Shown here piece by piece: positions 49,711-59,964 of a DNA stretch of 64,000 bases. The stretch lies in NCBI RefSeq assembly GCF_052857255.1, contig NC_135505.1, positions 136,456,356 through 136,520,355 of the forward strand, given 5' to 3'. This DNA is from Amblyomma americanum. Lineage: Eukaryota > Arthropoda > Arachnida > Ixodida > Ixodidae. The position numbers and the translations under genes were made by a program. The number at the start of each line of letters is the position of its first letter. Within the stretch, counting starts at the first letter, position 1. Below the pieces are notes generated by a model, which made no database searches, was not told the DNA's origin, and saw only the letters and a program-made list of their open reading frames with translations.

Positions 49711-52558
49711 CTAGCACTCCGGTGCCTCAGACTTGCGGCCGGTCTGGATGAGCAGGAGGGAGTACGTCATCACGAGGGCCACATACTGCGCAGAGAGACG
49801 CAATGACAGGTGATGACCACATTCACTGCAAACGAGACCTTGTACGCGTTAGCGCATTTCAGACTTGCAGCATAGGTATGTATACTGTCCAGCTGCAAAG
49901 GACGGCGTGTCGTATCGGAAACCTTTGGCGGTTTGAATCCTGCTGTGATGGAACTAATTGTAGGGAACTGGGACGCTGCGAATATTAAATATTTTCCTCT
50001 ATCGCGCACACGTTACTATGGGAAAGTCGACTTAAAATTTGTTGCTTAAGTTGACTGGTACATATCGCTTCAGTGTGGTACATGTCGAACTCTAGGAACG
50101 CGTAGTACTCTATCATAAAGAGCCATTTTCTCGGCTTCTTCTGTCGTATCGTTCCCTAAACCTGACAAAGAGAGCCGCGACTGTTTGGATAAGATAATAA
50201 TAATTGTCTTTATGGGAAAGGAAATGGCGCAGTATCTGTCTCATATATTGTTGGACACCTGAACCGCGCCGTAAGGGAAGGGATAAAGGAGGGAGTGAAA
50301 GAAGAAAGGAAGAAAGAGGTGCCGTAGTGGAGGGCTCCGGAATATTTTCGACCACCTGGGGATCCTTAACGTGCACTGACATCGCACGACACACGGGCGC
50401 CTTAGCGTTTTTCCTCCATAAAAACGCAGCCGCCGCGGTTGGGTTCGAACCCGGGAACTCCGTATCAGTAGCCGAGCGCTCTAACCACTGAGCCACCGCG
50501 GCTGGTATTGGATAAGATAGAAGTCCTCATTTGACACGACTCGTCATCTTCGTCAATGTAGCACCTGGCTTCTTCTTCGTCCGGCAGGTCACGTATTCAT
50601 GCGCAGTTACTTCGCAAAGAAACGGAACTTTGCCACTGGGCTTGAAATAAGTAATATGCGTCGAAATTTGCCTTTCTCTGTCCGGCTTCTTCACGCAGTA
50701 AATGTTTGCTCTTCATGAACGCTAAGTGTGGTGCAATATTTTTTTGCCCTTGTTGTTCGACGAGACCTACCGACGTCAGCATGGGCCTGTCGACAGTGAA
50801 GAATCCGGAACCAGTGAAGCAGAGCTGCTTCTCGTCGATAGTCATGTTGAACAGCTCCACCTGTGAAAAGTGTAACGGTTAGGATATGTTTAGAACACGA
50901 ACCTTTTTAAACTTGGGCGAAACAACGGGGCCCATGACCAGTTGTTTGCATTATAGGTTTCAGACCTTAAATACAGCCACCACCCGCACCAACGCTACAT
51001 TATCACGTTTTCTAACTCGTTAATCAGTCCGAAAGGAAGGGGTATGACCTGATTTTTAAAAATTAGAGAGGGCACTTAAGCTCCGCCTAAGGGTATAACG
51101 CGATAGCGTAGTGAGTTCCCATATATGCAGAAGGTCATTCTCTACATAGATCCCTGGGAGTCCTTATGCTCCTCCTGGCGCAGTTGTGCAGCGGTTAAGC
51201 GATGCGCCACTGCCCTACGATGGCAGGTGCTCCCAGCGGTGGGCCTTGTACGGCACAGGCTGCTCTTCCCGATCGACCAATAATTTAACTGCCACCTGCC
51301 AAGGTGGGCGGTTTGCTAAACATCCGGTAGGCAGGTTGCGGTTACGCCGCTAGGTTACTTAACCTATAGGTGGCCCACCTGCCTCTTAGGTTTCTCTCTG
51401 GGCACCACCTGCCAGAGTCATGCTCGCGATATTTTGGTAACAACGCCGACACCGGATTTTCTGGGCAACGGGACCTTTAATGCTGTCGCGTTAAAATTCT
51501 TTTCTGGCTCTCTTCTTATCTACAAGCAGTAATTATAAGCCCAACTGTCTTACCTGGCAAGACAGTCTCGGAGGTAGACGAAGCAGAGACGCCGATTCCA
51601 GGAGCTCCTTGAGGTTTTGTGCCTCGGTTTTGAGGTCACCAGTCGATACATCCACCATAACCATGAAGGTCAAGGCGGCGTAGAGCGCCGTAAGCGAGAA
51701 CTTCTCCCGGCTAGCCTGCGAGTCAAACGCTGCGTAGGCGACCACGCATCCGATGAGCGCTGAGCAGAGGAAGTTTATGACTACGGCGTACCGTAGCCAG
51801 TTGTCCACATCCCTGACTATCATTGTCACGTCGTGGTAATTCGCCCTGAGCCTGTCGACGGCGTTCGCCACGTCTTCCGTGTGATGCACAAACGCTGGAA
51901 GCTTGAGGAGTTGGCCTTTGGTTCTAGCTACCAGGAACTTGACGTAGTGCGCCAGCACGACGCAGAAGTATTTCTCAATGATGGCGGCCATGGCAGTGAT
52001 GAATCCGTAGTACAGGGAGAACACCATGGACAGCACTTTCAGCAACAATGCCATCGTCGGTGGGAGGTCTCTTGTGACGTCAGTCACCGTGACACCTCGC
52101 TGCCATGCACAGACTGTCAGAACCGTGACAAACAGGATGCCTCTCAAGTGACGCCTGAACCAGAAGTGTCCCCTCTTGTCCTGGTACGTGAAGCCGATGG
52201 AGCGTTCCAGCCTCTTGAGCGCACGCAAGGCTTCGACGAAAGTGCGCGTTCCGGCGATGAAAAAGATGAAATTGGTCAGAATTTTGACCCGCATGATCAG
52301 GTGAAGGGAAATGTATAGCTTCTCGAAGAAGTCCATCGCGTCGGCCGTGGACAAGAGGATGCGACGAGTGATTAGGAAGCTCTCGCAGGCGAAGACTGCT
52401 GTTGCCGCCAGAACCACATACAGGGTGTACCAGCCTGTGAAGCACGGCCTGTAGTCTTCGAATGAGCCTCGCCAGGCACCTGACGCGAAGAGACACCCGC
52501 ACAGACGAGCGAGGCGTCCCGGGAGGAGAAATCTCTTCTCAGCGAAAGATATCCACAT
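49711..52558 (-). CDS. Gustatory receptor (GR family, seven-transmembrane chemoreceptor)
   Basis: Three exons on the minus strand (52558-51554, 50860-50771, 49785-49711) have GT-AG introns, all phase 0, and join to 389 residues. Exon 1 (335 codons) has several hydrophobic segments, e.g. GWYTLYVVLAATAVFACESF, ILTNFIFFIAG, FSLYYGFITAMAAII and YAVVINFLCSALIGCVVAYA. Exon 2 carries the short loop (MTIDEKQLCFTGSGFFTVDR) that precedes TM7. Exon 3 gives YVALVMTYSLLLIQTG, which fits the TY-x5-Q signature of arthropod GRs. GRs are ligand-gated cation channels in taste and CO2 neurons, with an intracellular N-terminus. The start codon is the first ATG and has A at -3. Intron 2 holds a young SINE, intron 1 an inverted-repeat element. 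ATTAAA at 49666-49671 (minus) may be the poly(A) signal. Confidence 0.87.
50197..50507 (-). mobile_element. Full-length tRNA-type SINE with 12-bp target duplication, in the receptor intron 2
   Basis: TTGGATAAGATA occurs at 50185-50196 and 50508-50519, flanking the element exactly. The tail (ATAATAATT) is on the left. The body has ATGGCGCAGTATCTGTCTCA and the head has GGGTTCGAACCCGGGAACTC and ACCACTGAGCCACCGCGGC. The intact duplication indicates a comparatively recent insertion. Confidence 0.92.
51059..51497. mobile_element. Interspersed element with TAACGCGATAGCG-type inverted ends, in receptor intron 1
   Basis: GGTATAACGCGATAGCGTAG on the left and CTTTAATGCTGTCGCGTTAA on the right are imperfect inverted repeats. 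The interior contains the reverse of the GGCAGCACCTGCCAT module seen at 15.1 and 30.7 kb (CCCTGGGAGTCCTTATG, CGATGGCAGGTGCTCCC). No coding frame. Confidence 0.55.
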
Positions 52559-54470
52559 GCTTGTACCGTCACCTTTGAGCAGTAAAAGACTAATTTCGAT
52601 TGGAAGCTGCTATGGCTTAAACGGAGCTCGAAAAGAAATAAAAAACGCCTTAGCAAACGTCGCTATATACTAATCCCATGCACACCAGTCGTCTGGAAGA
52701 AGTCGCTGAGTGACGTCCCCGCCAATGGCTACCAATCACCGGTGAAGCTAATCCAGGCTGTGGAGGTTACCATGGAGTCCCAGCCTAGGGGCACCACCCG
52801 GGATCAAACTTTTTTTTTGTAACTGAAACTTTGTTACTAGTACTACTTTGCAAACAAGCTATGTTTATAGGAACCAACTTGCGTTTCTCAACCAGCACTT
52901 GTGATCGAGCCTCTTTATACCCTCGTCCAAGGCCAGCAACAGTGACGTCACAGCCGTCTTCATTGAGCGGCCGTGGCGATGATATTTAACGAGACGGATA
53001 TTGCGGAAGAAAATGTTTGATTCCCACTGCCTCTGATGATGTGTTCTTTTCTTTCTTGTTGCTCATCGTTTATTCGCTGGTTGCACAGTCTTGTTTTTCT
53101 ATGCATAACTTTTATGGGAGGCCTGGTAACATTCTTATGCGATTGGCTGGAAAGTTTGTGCTATCACTCAGTGTCAGACACCCGCCTCGGCTTTCAGTCG
53201 GAAAAAAAGTTTGTCTTGATTTCTGCGCAGGATTGGCTTGCACATACCTATCCCCTATCACGGCTGCGCAAAAGCTTCATTTGCATATTCTCTGTGCGGT
53301 GCTATTGATCGTGTTGCGTTCTAGAAGCACTCTGCAAGACATCACGCTACTTGATGCATCACCTAGTGAAGAATGGCGTGCTGTACTTTTCTGCCTCATT
53401 CTGTATCCTACGACACGGCAGTGCGATTCATCTTTCTGCGTTTAGTTTTCCAGTGCCCCTATCATAAAGGGCTGTAAATATACAAGCGAAAAACAAGCCA
53501 TTTTCTATAGGGTCTTGGACTTTTTGCTTTCATTATCATGTGGCTATTCCAGTACCGCAGAAAATCCAGTGAGGACGAGAGTCTAGCAGCAACAACAACA
53601 AATTCTGCTGATAGTAACTGGAAATTACGCAACGCGCACTGCAGCAAATAAATTTTAAAGCGCAATTCGGAATTTCGCAGTGGACTCCGCTCATGGTTTA
53701 TGCACTAAATCCAGCTGATCAGTTATTAGATCACACATTTTTATAGATCCGCGTCCTTCGCTTCAGCTGAATGGAGTTTGTCTTTCTTGGAAGCGAATGG
53801 CACCGAAAACGAAAATAAACATAGTAAATTTTGTTGAATGAATTAAAAAAAAATACGGGGTCTTGACTATTTTTCTATTTTACATTAAAACAGGAGTGTT
53901 CAGGATAATTTTAAATTTGCATGCTTACGACAACAAAGACGAAATCACGATATGCTGGCTTAAAGTAAAAGGCTTCCTACTTTTGAATCCAAATTTTGCA
54001 TGCTAAACTGTTTTACAGGAAGTTTAGGACTCTCCACATTAGCTGTTGAATGCACAGTCTCTGTAGCAAGGTCCAGAATGCTGTGCCTGCTGTGACTACC
54101 AACGGCCAGATGGTAGTCAGCGCCCATCCTGCCTTCGGTGTTACTTCTATGTTCAGTGTCTTTTTGCGCTGCCTTCTTATGACTAAAGTATGAACAAGTA
54201 TGGACCAGTTTCACGCTCCCTTGTATATCCAGGCGCTCTACTAAAATTTCATGATTTTATTAGGGAACAACATGACGCCCGAGAAAGAGCAGACAGTTTC
54301 ACAGCAGCGATACCGGTAGCGCCTTTTATTTTCGTCTGCAGAATGATTTAAATAGGCGATGCCAAACGAAGAGTGCTCCCCGACCACCGGAGGCGAGAGA
54401 TGGCGCTGCCGGACAAGTTCTATGGAGCGCGCGCTTACGTTTTCGAAGAGGCAATGCCGCGTCTAGCCAT
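52559..54470. other. Intergenic stretch upstream of the receptor gene
   Basis: AT-rich. Frames at 53.0-53.45 kb and elsewhere show no family pattern. The first few hundred bases should hold the receptor promoter; no TATA or other element is convincing. Confidence 0.45.
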
Positions 54471-54506
54471 GTCGTCGTCATCATCATCATCATCATCATC
54501 ATCATA
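54471..54506 (+). repeat. (TCA)n microsatellite
   Basis: GTCGTCGTCATCATCATCAT... runs for about 36 bp next to a foldback element. Confidence 0.85.
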
Positions 54507-54550
54507 ATCTGCGAAAGCGTATTGTTTGGTGCGGCACCGCCGTATACTTG

Positions 54551-54654
54551 AGTAGATGAAGCGCACAAAAACACAGCACACAGGAAAAGAAAGACACGAG
54601 ACAGGCGCTTTCTTTCTTTTCCTGTGTGCTGTGTTTTTGTGCGCTTCATCTACT
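54551..54654. repeat. Palindrome with perfect 43-bp arms
   Basis: AGTAGATGAAGCGCACAAAA...GGAAAAGAAAG (54551-54593) is exactly inverted at 54612-54654 around an 18-base loop (ACACGAGACAGGCGCTTT). The apex GAAAGACACGAGACAGGCGC resembles those of the foldbacks at 31.4 and 37.9 kb. Confidence 0.95.
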
Positions 54655-54797
54655 GAAGCTATGAACCAACTTGCCCAAGAACGTGTTCTACTGAAATACT
54701 GCCGAATACAATGACAACTTTCGATAATTGTCGCCGAATCATGCAAGTACTCTTCAGCAACGTTGTAGGGATGCGGCGGCAGTTTCAAAGGGCAGGG

Positions 54798-54872
54798 TTA
54801 ATGGAGAGACATGGGAGAGGCCTTTGCCCTGTAGTGGGCGTAGTCAGACTGATGATGATTATGATGATGGTG
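54798..54872 (+). mobile_element. LINE 3' end with (GAT)n-type tail
   Basis: AATGGAGAGACATGGGAGAG, then GCCTTTGCCCTGTAGTGGGC and GTAGTCAGACTGATGATGAT. This is the sense orientation of the 3' end seen antisense at 16.2 kb and 61.56 kb. Confidence 0.7.
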
Positions 54873-55151
54873 GAGCCGTACCTGTACGTATTTTGTGCGC
54901 GAACAGGCGAGCGGTGTAGCTGAGAGCAGCATTGCTGGGGTGTCTGGCTAAGTGACCCAACAGCCCGCTCCAGGTCATAAGCAATATTTTTCGTCCTTAA
55001 CCGAACCCGCTTCTAGCGCTTTCTCTGTGATTCAAGATAGCATTAACTCGCGCGCGGCACCTGCCACGTGACGGAGCCCGCAGAAAACGACGAGGAACTC
55101 GTAAGGCGGCTCCAGGGCGCCAGCAGCAGCCTTACAGGTCTCGAAATCGCT

Positions 55152-55694
55152 ATGGGCACTCCAAGTGAGGCTGTTGATTACCAGAACAGTGCTTTGGCTA
55201 GCGGCGATCAGCTCCAGCCCACGACCAGCACGGGCAATGTCCCTGCCGCTAAGAGGCTGCAGCAGGAGCTCATGGCGCTGGTGACGAACGGACCAAAGGG
55301 CATCTCAGCGTTTCCAGACGGCGACAGCCTGTTCCGCTGGATCGCTACGATCCGCGGACCCGAGGGAACGGTGTTCGAAGGAACGGATTACCGCCTGAGC
55401 CTCGAGTTCTCGGGCCTCTACCCGTTCCAGCCACCCAAGGTGCGGTTCCAGACTCCTTGCTTCCACCCGAACGTTGGCCCCAATGGCGACATCTGCATTG
55501 ACATCCTGCAGGACAAGTGGACACCGCTGCTGGACGTACGAAGCGTTCTCCTCTCGATTCAGTCCTTGCTCGCTGAGCCCAACATCTCAAGCGCACTCAA
55601 CAGCGAAGCCGCGCAACTCTGGAACGACAAGGAACTCTACAAGAGCGCCCGGGAGTTGTTCGAGGCTGCCTCCAGCGAAGACAATGCTTCGTAG
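55152..55694 (+). CDS. UBE2C: Ubiquitin-conjugating enzyme E2 C (UBE2C / UbcH10-like), intronless
   Basis: A 180-codon frame from the first ATG; family length is about 179. A short variable N-terminus (MGTPSEAVDYQNSALAS) leads into AAKRLQQELMALVTNGPKGI and the UBC fold. The fold includes GISAFPDGDSLFRWIATIRG, YPFQPPKVRFQTPCFHPNV with the HPN motif, and NGDICIDILQDKW with the catalytic Cys. LLSIQSLLAEPNISSALNSE follows. UBE2C pairs with the APC/C to prime mitotic substrates. The frame stays open for 35 codons upstream (from 55047) but has no ATG, so 55152 is the likely start unless an upstream exon exists. No intron is present and AATAAA follows the stop by two bases. It is intact, so it is either a functional retrocopy or a natively single-exon gene. 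Confidence 0.9.
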   Translation: MGTPSEAVDYQNSALASGDQLQPTTSTGNVPAAKRLQQELMALVTNGPKGISAFPDGDSLFRWIATIRGPEGTVFEGTDYRLSLEFSGLYPFQPPKVRFQTPCFHPNVGPNGDICIDILQDKWTPLLDVRSVLLSIQSLLAEPNISSALNSEAAQLWNDKELYKSARELFEAASSEDNAS

Positions 55695-55696
55695 AA

Positions 55697-55702
55697 AATA
55701 AA
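55697..55702 (+). terminator. UBE2C poly(A) signal right after the stop
   Basis: AATAAA begins three bases after the end of the stop codon, giving a minimal 3' UTR. Confidence 0.7.
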
Positions 55703-55884
55703 GAAGTGGCGTTGGGCCTGCTTGTGTGTCGACTGAAAATGGCGTCATTCTTTCGGGCTTTGGTGTTTCTTTTGAAGCGAAACGCTTCACTATACGCTAG
55801 GTAAATCAGTCGTCGCGTAGGCCGGAGAATAACTTTGAACGATCTTCAGGCCAACCACTTTAGCCGTGTATGATCATATGGGGT

Positions 55885-56010
55885 GCAGTTACGGTGTCGA
55901 ATCCTTGACCCCTGACCACCACCCGCGATCTTTAGTTCGCCTCTCATCTTTGACCTCTGATCTTTGGCATTGGGTGACCTTTGTGTTGGCCTTTGACCTT
56001 AAGAACATCC
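55885..56010 (+). repeat. TGACCTTTG / TGACCTCTG-rich stretch
   Basis: TTGACCCCTGACC, CTTTGACCTCTGATCTTTGG, GGGTGACCTTTGTG and GGCCTTTGACCTT occur within about 120 bp. They form a degenerate repeat that also looks like clustered TGACC half-sites. A TATATATAG lies downstream near 56100, so this may be part of a decayed LTR or other element. Confidence 0.4.
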
Positions 56011-56274
56011 TTTGGGGTTATGTGAAGTCACGTGATAACATCCGATGAGAGTGTCGTAAGACCATGTGATACACGTCATAGCTACGTGGTCGTGTGGCTA
56101 TATATAGAACTGCTGTTGCGAGCGTGTAGCGGAGCTGCAATGGACGGGCCTCAGACGCTTAGCAAGCTTTCTTGCTTTTAGCTGAATTCCAGGGTTAGCC
56201 AAGTTAAGCCACTGCCAAATTTTTTTATCAGTGGTATTGTTTAATGGTGTTCAACGTCTCAAAGCGACTCAAAT

Positions 56275-56755
56275 TGTGAGAGAGGCCGTAGTGGAGGGCC
56301 CTGATAATTTCGACCTCCTGTGGTTCTGCGACGTGCACTGACATCCCTTACAAATATTTTTAGAACAGTCTATTGACTGTCCATAGATTTCTTTCTTTAA
56401 AGTCTATAGGCTCTCTATAGACAAACCGTAAAGAACAGCCTATAGGCAATACAGATCATATAGACAATCTATAGATTCTTGGCCATATAAGTTTAGTAGA
56501 CCATAGATCTATATCTATAGATAGTCTATAGACTATGAATAGACGAAAAGAAATACTATCTATAGGAAGGCAATAGGGTCTATAAGAAGTCAATAGACTG
56601 TCTATAGAGCATTTTTTAAGGGATCGAACAGTACACGGGCCTCTAGAGCTTCTCCTCCGTCGAAATTCGACCGCCGAGGCCGGGATCGAACCCGCGCGTG
56701 TTTCCGGTCAGCAGCCTCGCACAATAACCACGGAGCCACTGCGGTGGCTGTCTTT
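56275..56755 (-). mobile_element. SINE (minus) split by a CTATAGAC-rich MITE
   Basis: SINE body GAGGCCGTAGTGGAGGGCCC and GACGTGCACTGACAT precedes 56345. It resumes at 56623 (ATCGAACAGTACACGGGCCT, GGGATCGAACCCGCGCGTGT, ACCACGGAGCCACTGCGGTG). The insert is 56345-56622. Confidence 0.8.
56345..56622. mobile_element. CTATAGAC-rich MITE, copy 1 (278 bp)
   Basis: The ends CCCTTACAAATATTTTTAGA and ATTTTTTAAGGG are inverted, with AT on both sides as a possible 2-bp target duplication. The interior is dense in GTCTATAGAC-like words. A second copy starts at 59965. Confidence 0.8.
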
Positions 56756-57560
56756 TTATTAGCACTAGAACCGATGTGGTGTAATATTTGGAGCCATCGA
56801 ATTTTTGTTTGAAAGGGGATGCGCAGCTCGTAGTAAATTGTGCAGAGATAGCGCCTAGCGAAGCTGTGTGCTGTGTGCTTCGGAGTTTAGAGTGTGACTT
56901 GTCTCATGCTCATCTTCGTCTGTTAGCAGTTTATAAAGCCTGAAATGCCAGCTGCTCGCGACAAACCGGTTGCGCGCACTGATCGCGGCCAAACTCTGGG
57001 TTCTGCTCAGTGGTGAAGGACCCCCCCTCGACACCATAGGTTGTGACATTCGTTAAGTGGTTTCACGCATGCTTGTATTCCCACGCACTAGATTGTAGCT
57101 AGTCCAGGCCGGTGGCGTACCAAAAGATGTGCCAGAAAAAAAAAAAAAGCTCATGGTAGCTTTAATTTCGTGGTTCTGGCTGACCAGGTTTCGTATTTTG
57201 CCATTTTGGGATTATATGATTAGACACATATGCAGTAAATTCTGTCATCTGCTTTGATGTCTGCAAATGTTAAGTTTTCGTTTCCAGTCAAGGAATAAAG
57301 CGGAAAAGTGGCTGGAAAAAGGTGAAGATAGTCTTATTAACGAGCATATTCGGTGCTATGCAAAGAGATATTAAAACAGCTAGTCCCCACTGCGCCGCGG
57401 CCATGGGACTTCGTGCTAACTAAAGCCGGTCCGTAACGCACTGTCCTTGAACCTGCACCATCTTCACAGCTTACTTCAGGACGGAAATCTTGAAACTAAT
57501 TCGACTGGAAATCCACGCTCAACTATATAAATGTTGTATTGAACGCACATGTTTATTTTT

Positions 57561-57818
57561 CACCGCAGCGGTGGCCTAGTGGTCTTGAGCATCCGCTTCG
57601 CATGCGGGAGGTGCAGGGTTCGATCCCCAGTGCCGCCGGGTACCCACCGGTGATACAATAGGGTACAAGCTTCCCCTGGTCCGGTGCTCGGCTTATTCAG
57701 GGTGAAATGTTTGGGAAATGGGTCTCTGACCCCACCTTGTGTAGAAGAAAATACTCTGTGCCATAGAGCTCTTTGGCCCCAGACGCCCCTTGCGCCATAA
57801 AAATCCACTCTCATCATT
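57561..57818 (+). mobile_element. tRNA-type SINE, second family, with 12-bp target duplication
   Basis: ATGTTTATTTTT flanks the element exactly at 57549-57560 and 57819-57830. The head has a tRNA-like A box (GTGGCCTAGTGG) and B box (GGTTCGATCCC). The body (GGGAAATGGGTCTCTGACCC, TAGAGCTCTTTGGCCCCAGA) differs from the SINE family at 48-50 kb. The tail is ATCATT. Confidence 0.9.
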
Positions 57819-57830
57819 ATGTTTATTTTT

Positions 57831-58152
57831 GACTGTGCACTTACGGGGCTCGCACCATCACAAAGAGAAGTTTGGAGCCCTGTGGGCACTAAGAAATGCA
57901 CTGCAGCATAGTTTAGATTCAGACTGGTTTGTGAAGTTCATGATATTGATGAAGAGTGTAAAACGACGACAGTCTAAAAGAGAAGTGTTCAAAAGGATTT
58001 CATTTAGCCACCCAGCTGGAGCTCATCTGCGCAATAACGGTTCACTGCACGGTAACTTCGGTTACTTATACGCAAAAGGACTTGCTTTGCAACCGTCAAA
58101 GACTCCGGCGCTCGTAAGAGCTATGGGTCAAAAAGAGAACAAGATCGATTAG
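57831..58152 (+). other. Coding-like fragment, unrecognised
   Basis: An open frame to TAG at 58150-58152 follows the SINE duplication. It reads EKFGALWALRNALQHSLD, then FVKFMILMKSVKRRQSKREV and FGYLYAKGLALQPSK. Its composition looks protein-like, but I know no family. Without the SINE the frame has no obvious start, so it is an orphan exon, a retroelement scrap or chance. Confidence 0.25.
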
Positions 58153-58184
58153 GAGCGAGCAAGGAAGCAGTCGGCAGACGTTCT

Positions 58185-58305
58185 ATCCCAATGGGCACTG
58201 AAACTCCCTAGGACGTCCCATGGACATCCCGGATGTCCACAGGACGTCTAATGGAGTTCCCGATGTCCATGGGACGTCCTAGAGAGTTTCAGTGCCCATT
58301 GGGAT
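58185..58305. mobile_element. 121-bp palindromic MITE rich in GGACGTCC
   Basis: ATCCCAATGGGCACTGAAAC...TAGGACGTCCCATGGACATC is inverted as ...GTCCATGGGACGTCCTAGAG, AGTTTCAGTGCCCATTGGGAT. The ends match for about 30 bp. A decayed copy interrupts a SINE at 22.68-22.75 kb. Confidence 0.85.
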
Positions 58306-59424
58306 GCCAGCTCCATTAAGGCCCGCGTAAAATGGAGCAAAATCCACTACAAGGCCCGTCATATGTTGCGCACTAGAACCTAGAACGTGAGGTCAGACCT
58401 CTTTCCGAACGCCCGACAGAAAGAGGTAAATGAAAGTTTTCAATCGCACGTGTGATACGTATGCCGATGCCGATGACCTGCGTACAGATGTGGTGGAATT
58501 CGATATGGGCGGCCAGGCGCTTGCAATGACCCAGCCAGATCGTCTTCGGATGTTCCATTGTTCAAAACTGAACGACAAGAAGACATATTCTCGCTCGGTT
58601 CATTGTACTGGGACTCTCGGCGAAGAAAAACTCGCGAGAAACGGTGTGTGATAACGAGCGAAGATGCACTGTAGTTCAGTGTGTCGCCAACGGACGGTTC
58701 AACTCCAACGCGTCCTTTCTTTTCAGACACGGATCGATCACGGGTCCATGAACGACCGCAGTTTCGGGTGTCTTAAGAGAACGGGCCAAAGGCCCGCATT
58801 TCTCGCGTTTCGACACCGTATACTTCTTCTATGACAGTCAGTCATCTGATAAAGAGACGAGCGAATGAAAACAAAAATGGCAGGTAGCAAAAGTAAGCGG
58901 CTGAGATGTCGTTACTTAACTTGATCGTTGTTCTTCATGCAAAACAAGTTCTCGCAACCACCGCATTGGGGGACAATGCTCTGACAGTTCTGTTACGGTC
59001 AATATTGGCGGTGGGCACACCACAGCCGTCGATCTGTGCTGACCAGAGTGTATCGACGTATTTTCTTCTCTCGCTAAAATGTATCCCCCCCCCCACCCCC
59101 CCATTTTCTTTTCTCTATTGGAGCCCGATCTTCCAGAAGCCGGGAACGCTTGGATCTGTCATGCCATTGAACGAGTTTGACAGCGTATGTCCCGTACAGC
59201 CTTTGAAGCTTGCCCGCCACAACCACGGGCGCTCCGCAACTCGTTACCAGCGGTCTTTGCACTCGGGCGAAGTTAGAGAGCATTGGGTTCGTCTCTGACG
59301 CTACGCTTTTACGTGTTTTCGCTTTCTACTGGTCTTTTTATTTTAGTGCTTCGCATTTTCGTCGCCTCGTAAGTTACGATTATGTCCTAACCTCTGTGCC
59401 TGTGCGACAGCATTGAATGTATGT

Positions 59425-59903
59425 TCACCCCGAAAAAAAGTGGTTTCGGTTTCTGCTTGCTGAATCTTGCATTCGTCTCGGCTGTTGCGTCCCTTCCGGT
59501 GATGTCATCGAGGCGTCGGTCGGAGACGTCTCCATGCTGTCGTCGGCAATTTTTCTTTTGTTTTGTTTCTTCGGCGATTCGCTGGCAGGGTACTTAGCGT
59601 CCCGCGTTTCTCGAGTTACGTCATCCTCGAGTACAAAACTTTGCCCTCTCTCGGTCGTCACGGCGAAACGCGGTATAACTTTTTTGTTTTCTGTGAGCCT
59701 GATTCTGTGTTTACCTCTTGGAATCGTTGTTTTGCTTTCTCGGACCATTCCTGGGAGTTATTTCTGCCTTTCTTATGGGCGCGCTGATACTGTTTAGAGC
59801 CGAACACTTTGCAGGCGACGTGTTTGCATTCTTCGCAGACGACCCCATTTCTGAAAACGCCTTCGAGCAATGATAATCCCCTTTCACTGCACATTCTGTC
59901 CAA
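59425..59903 (-). pseudogene. Unrecognised decayed protein-coding fragment, copy A
   Basis: Two overlapping minus-strand frames look like one protein with a frameshift near 59.70 kb. The first has GVVCEECKHVACKVF with a C-x2-C-x4-C pattern. The second has PRFAVTTERGQSFVLEDDVT and RETRDAKYPASESPKKQNKR. A diverged copy lies at 62.1-62.7 kb. The Cys pattern is vaguely like transposase C-termini, but I do not assign it. Confidence 0.3.
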
Positions 59904-59964
59904 GGCAAGAAACGCATGTTGTGGTTGTTCTGTAGATAGACGACTTGCATAAACTTGCGTACAT

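Noticed and set aside
51833..52318. 161-codon plus-strand frame
   Set aside because: Antisense to exon 1 of the gustatory receptor.
55068..55151. Upstream extension of UBE2C to 208 codons
   Set aside because: The extension would start at GTG, not ATG. A stop lies at 55044-55046 with no ATG between. The ATG at 55152 gives the normal family length.
48857..57640. tRNA-like sequences with A and B boxes
   Set aside because: They are SINE heads joined to SINE bodies, with tails and target duplications. They do not fold as complete tRNA genes with acceptor stems.
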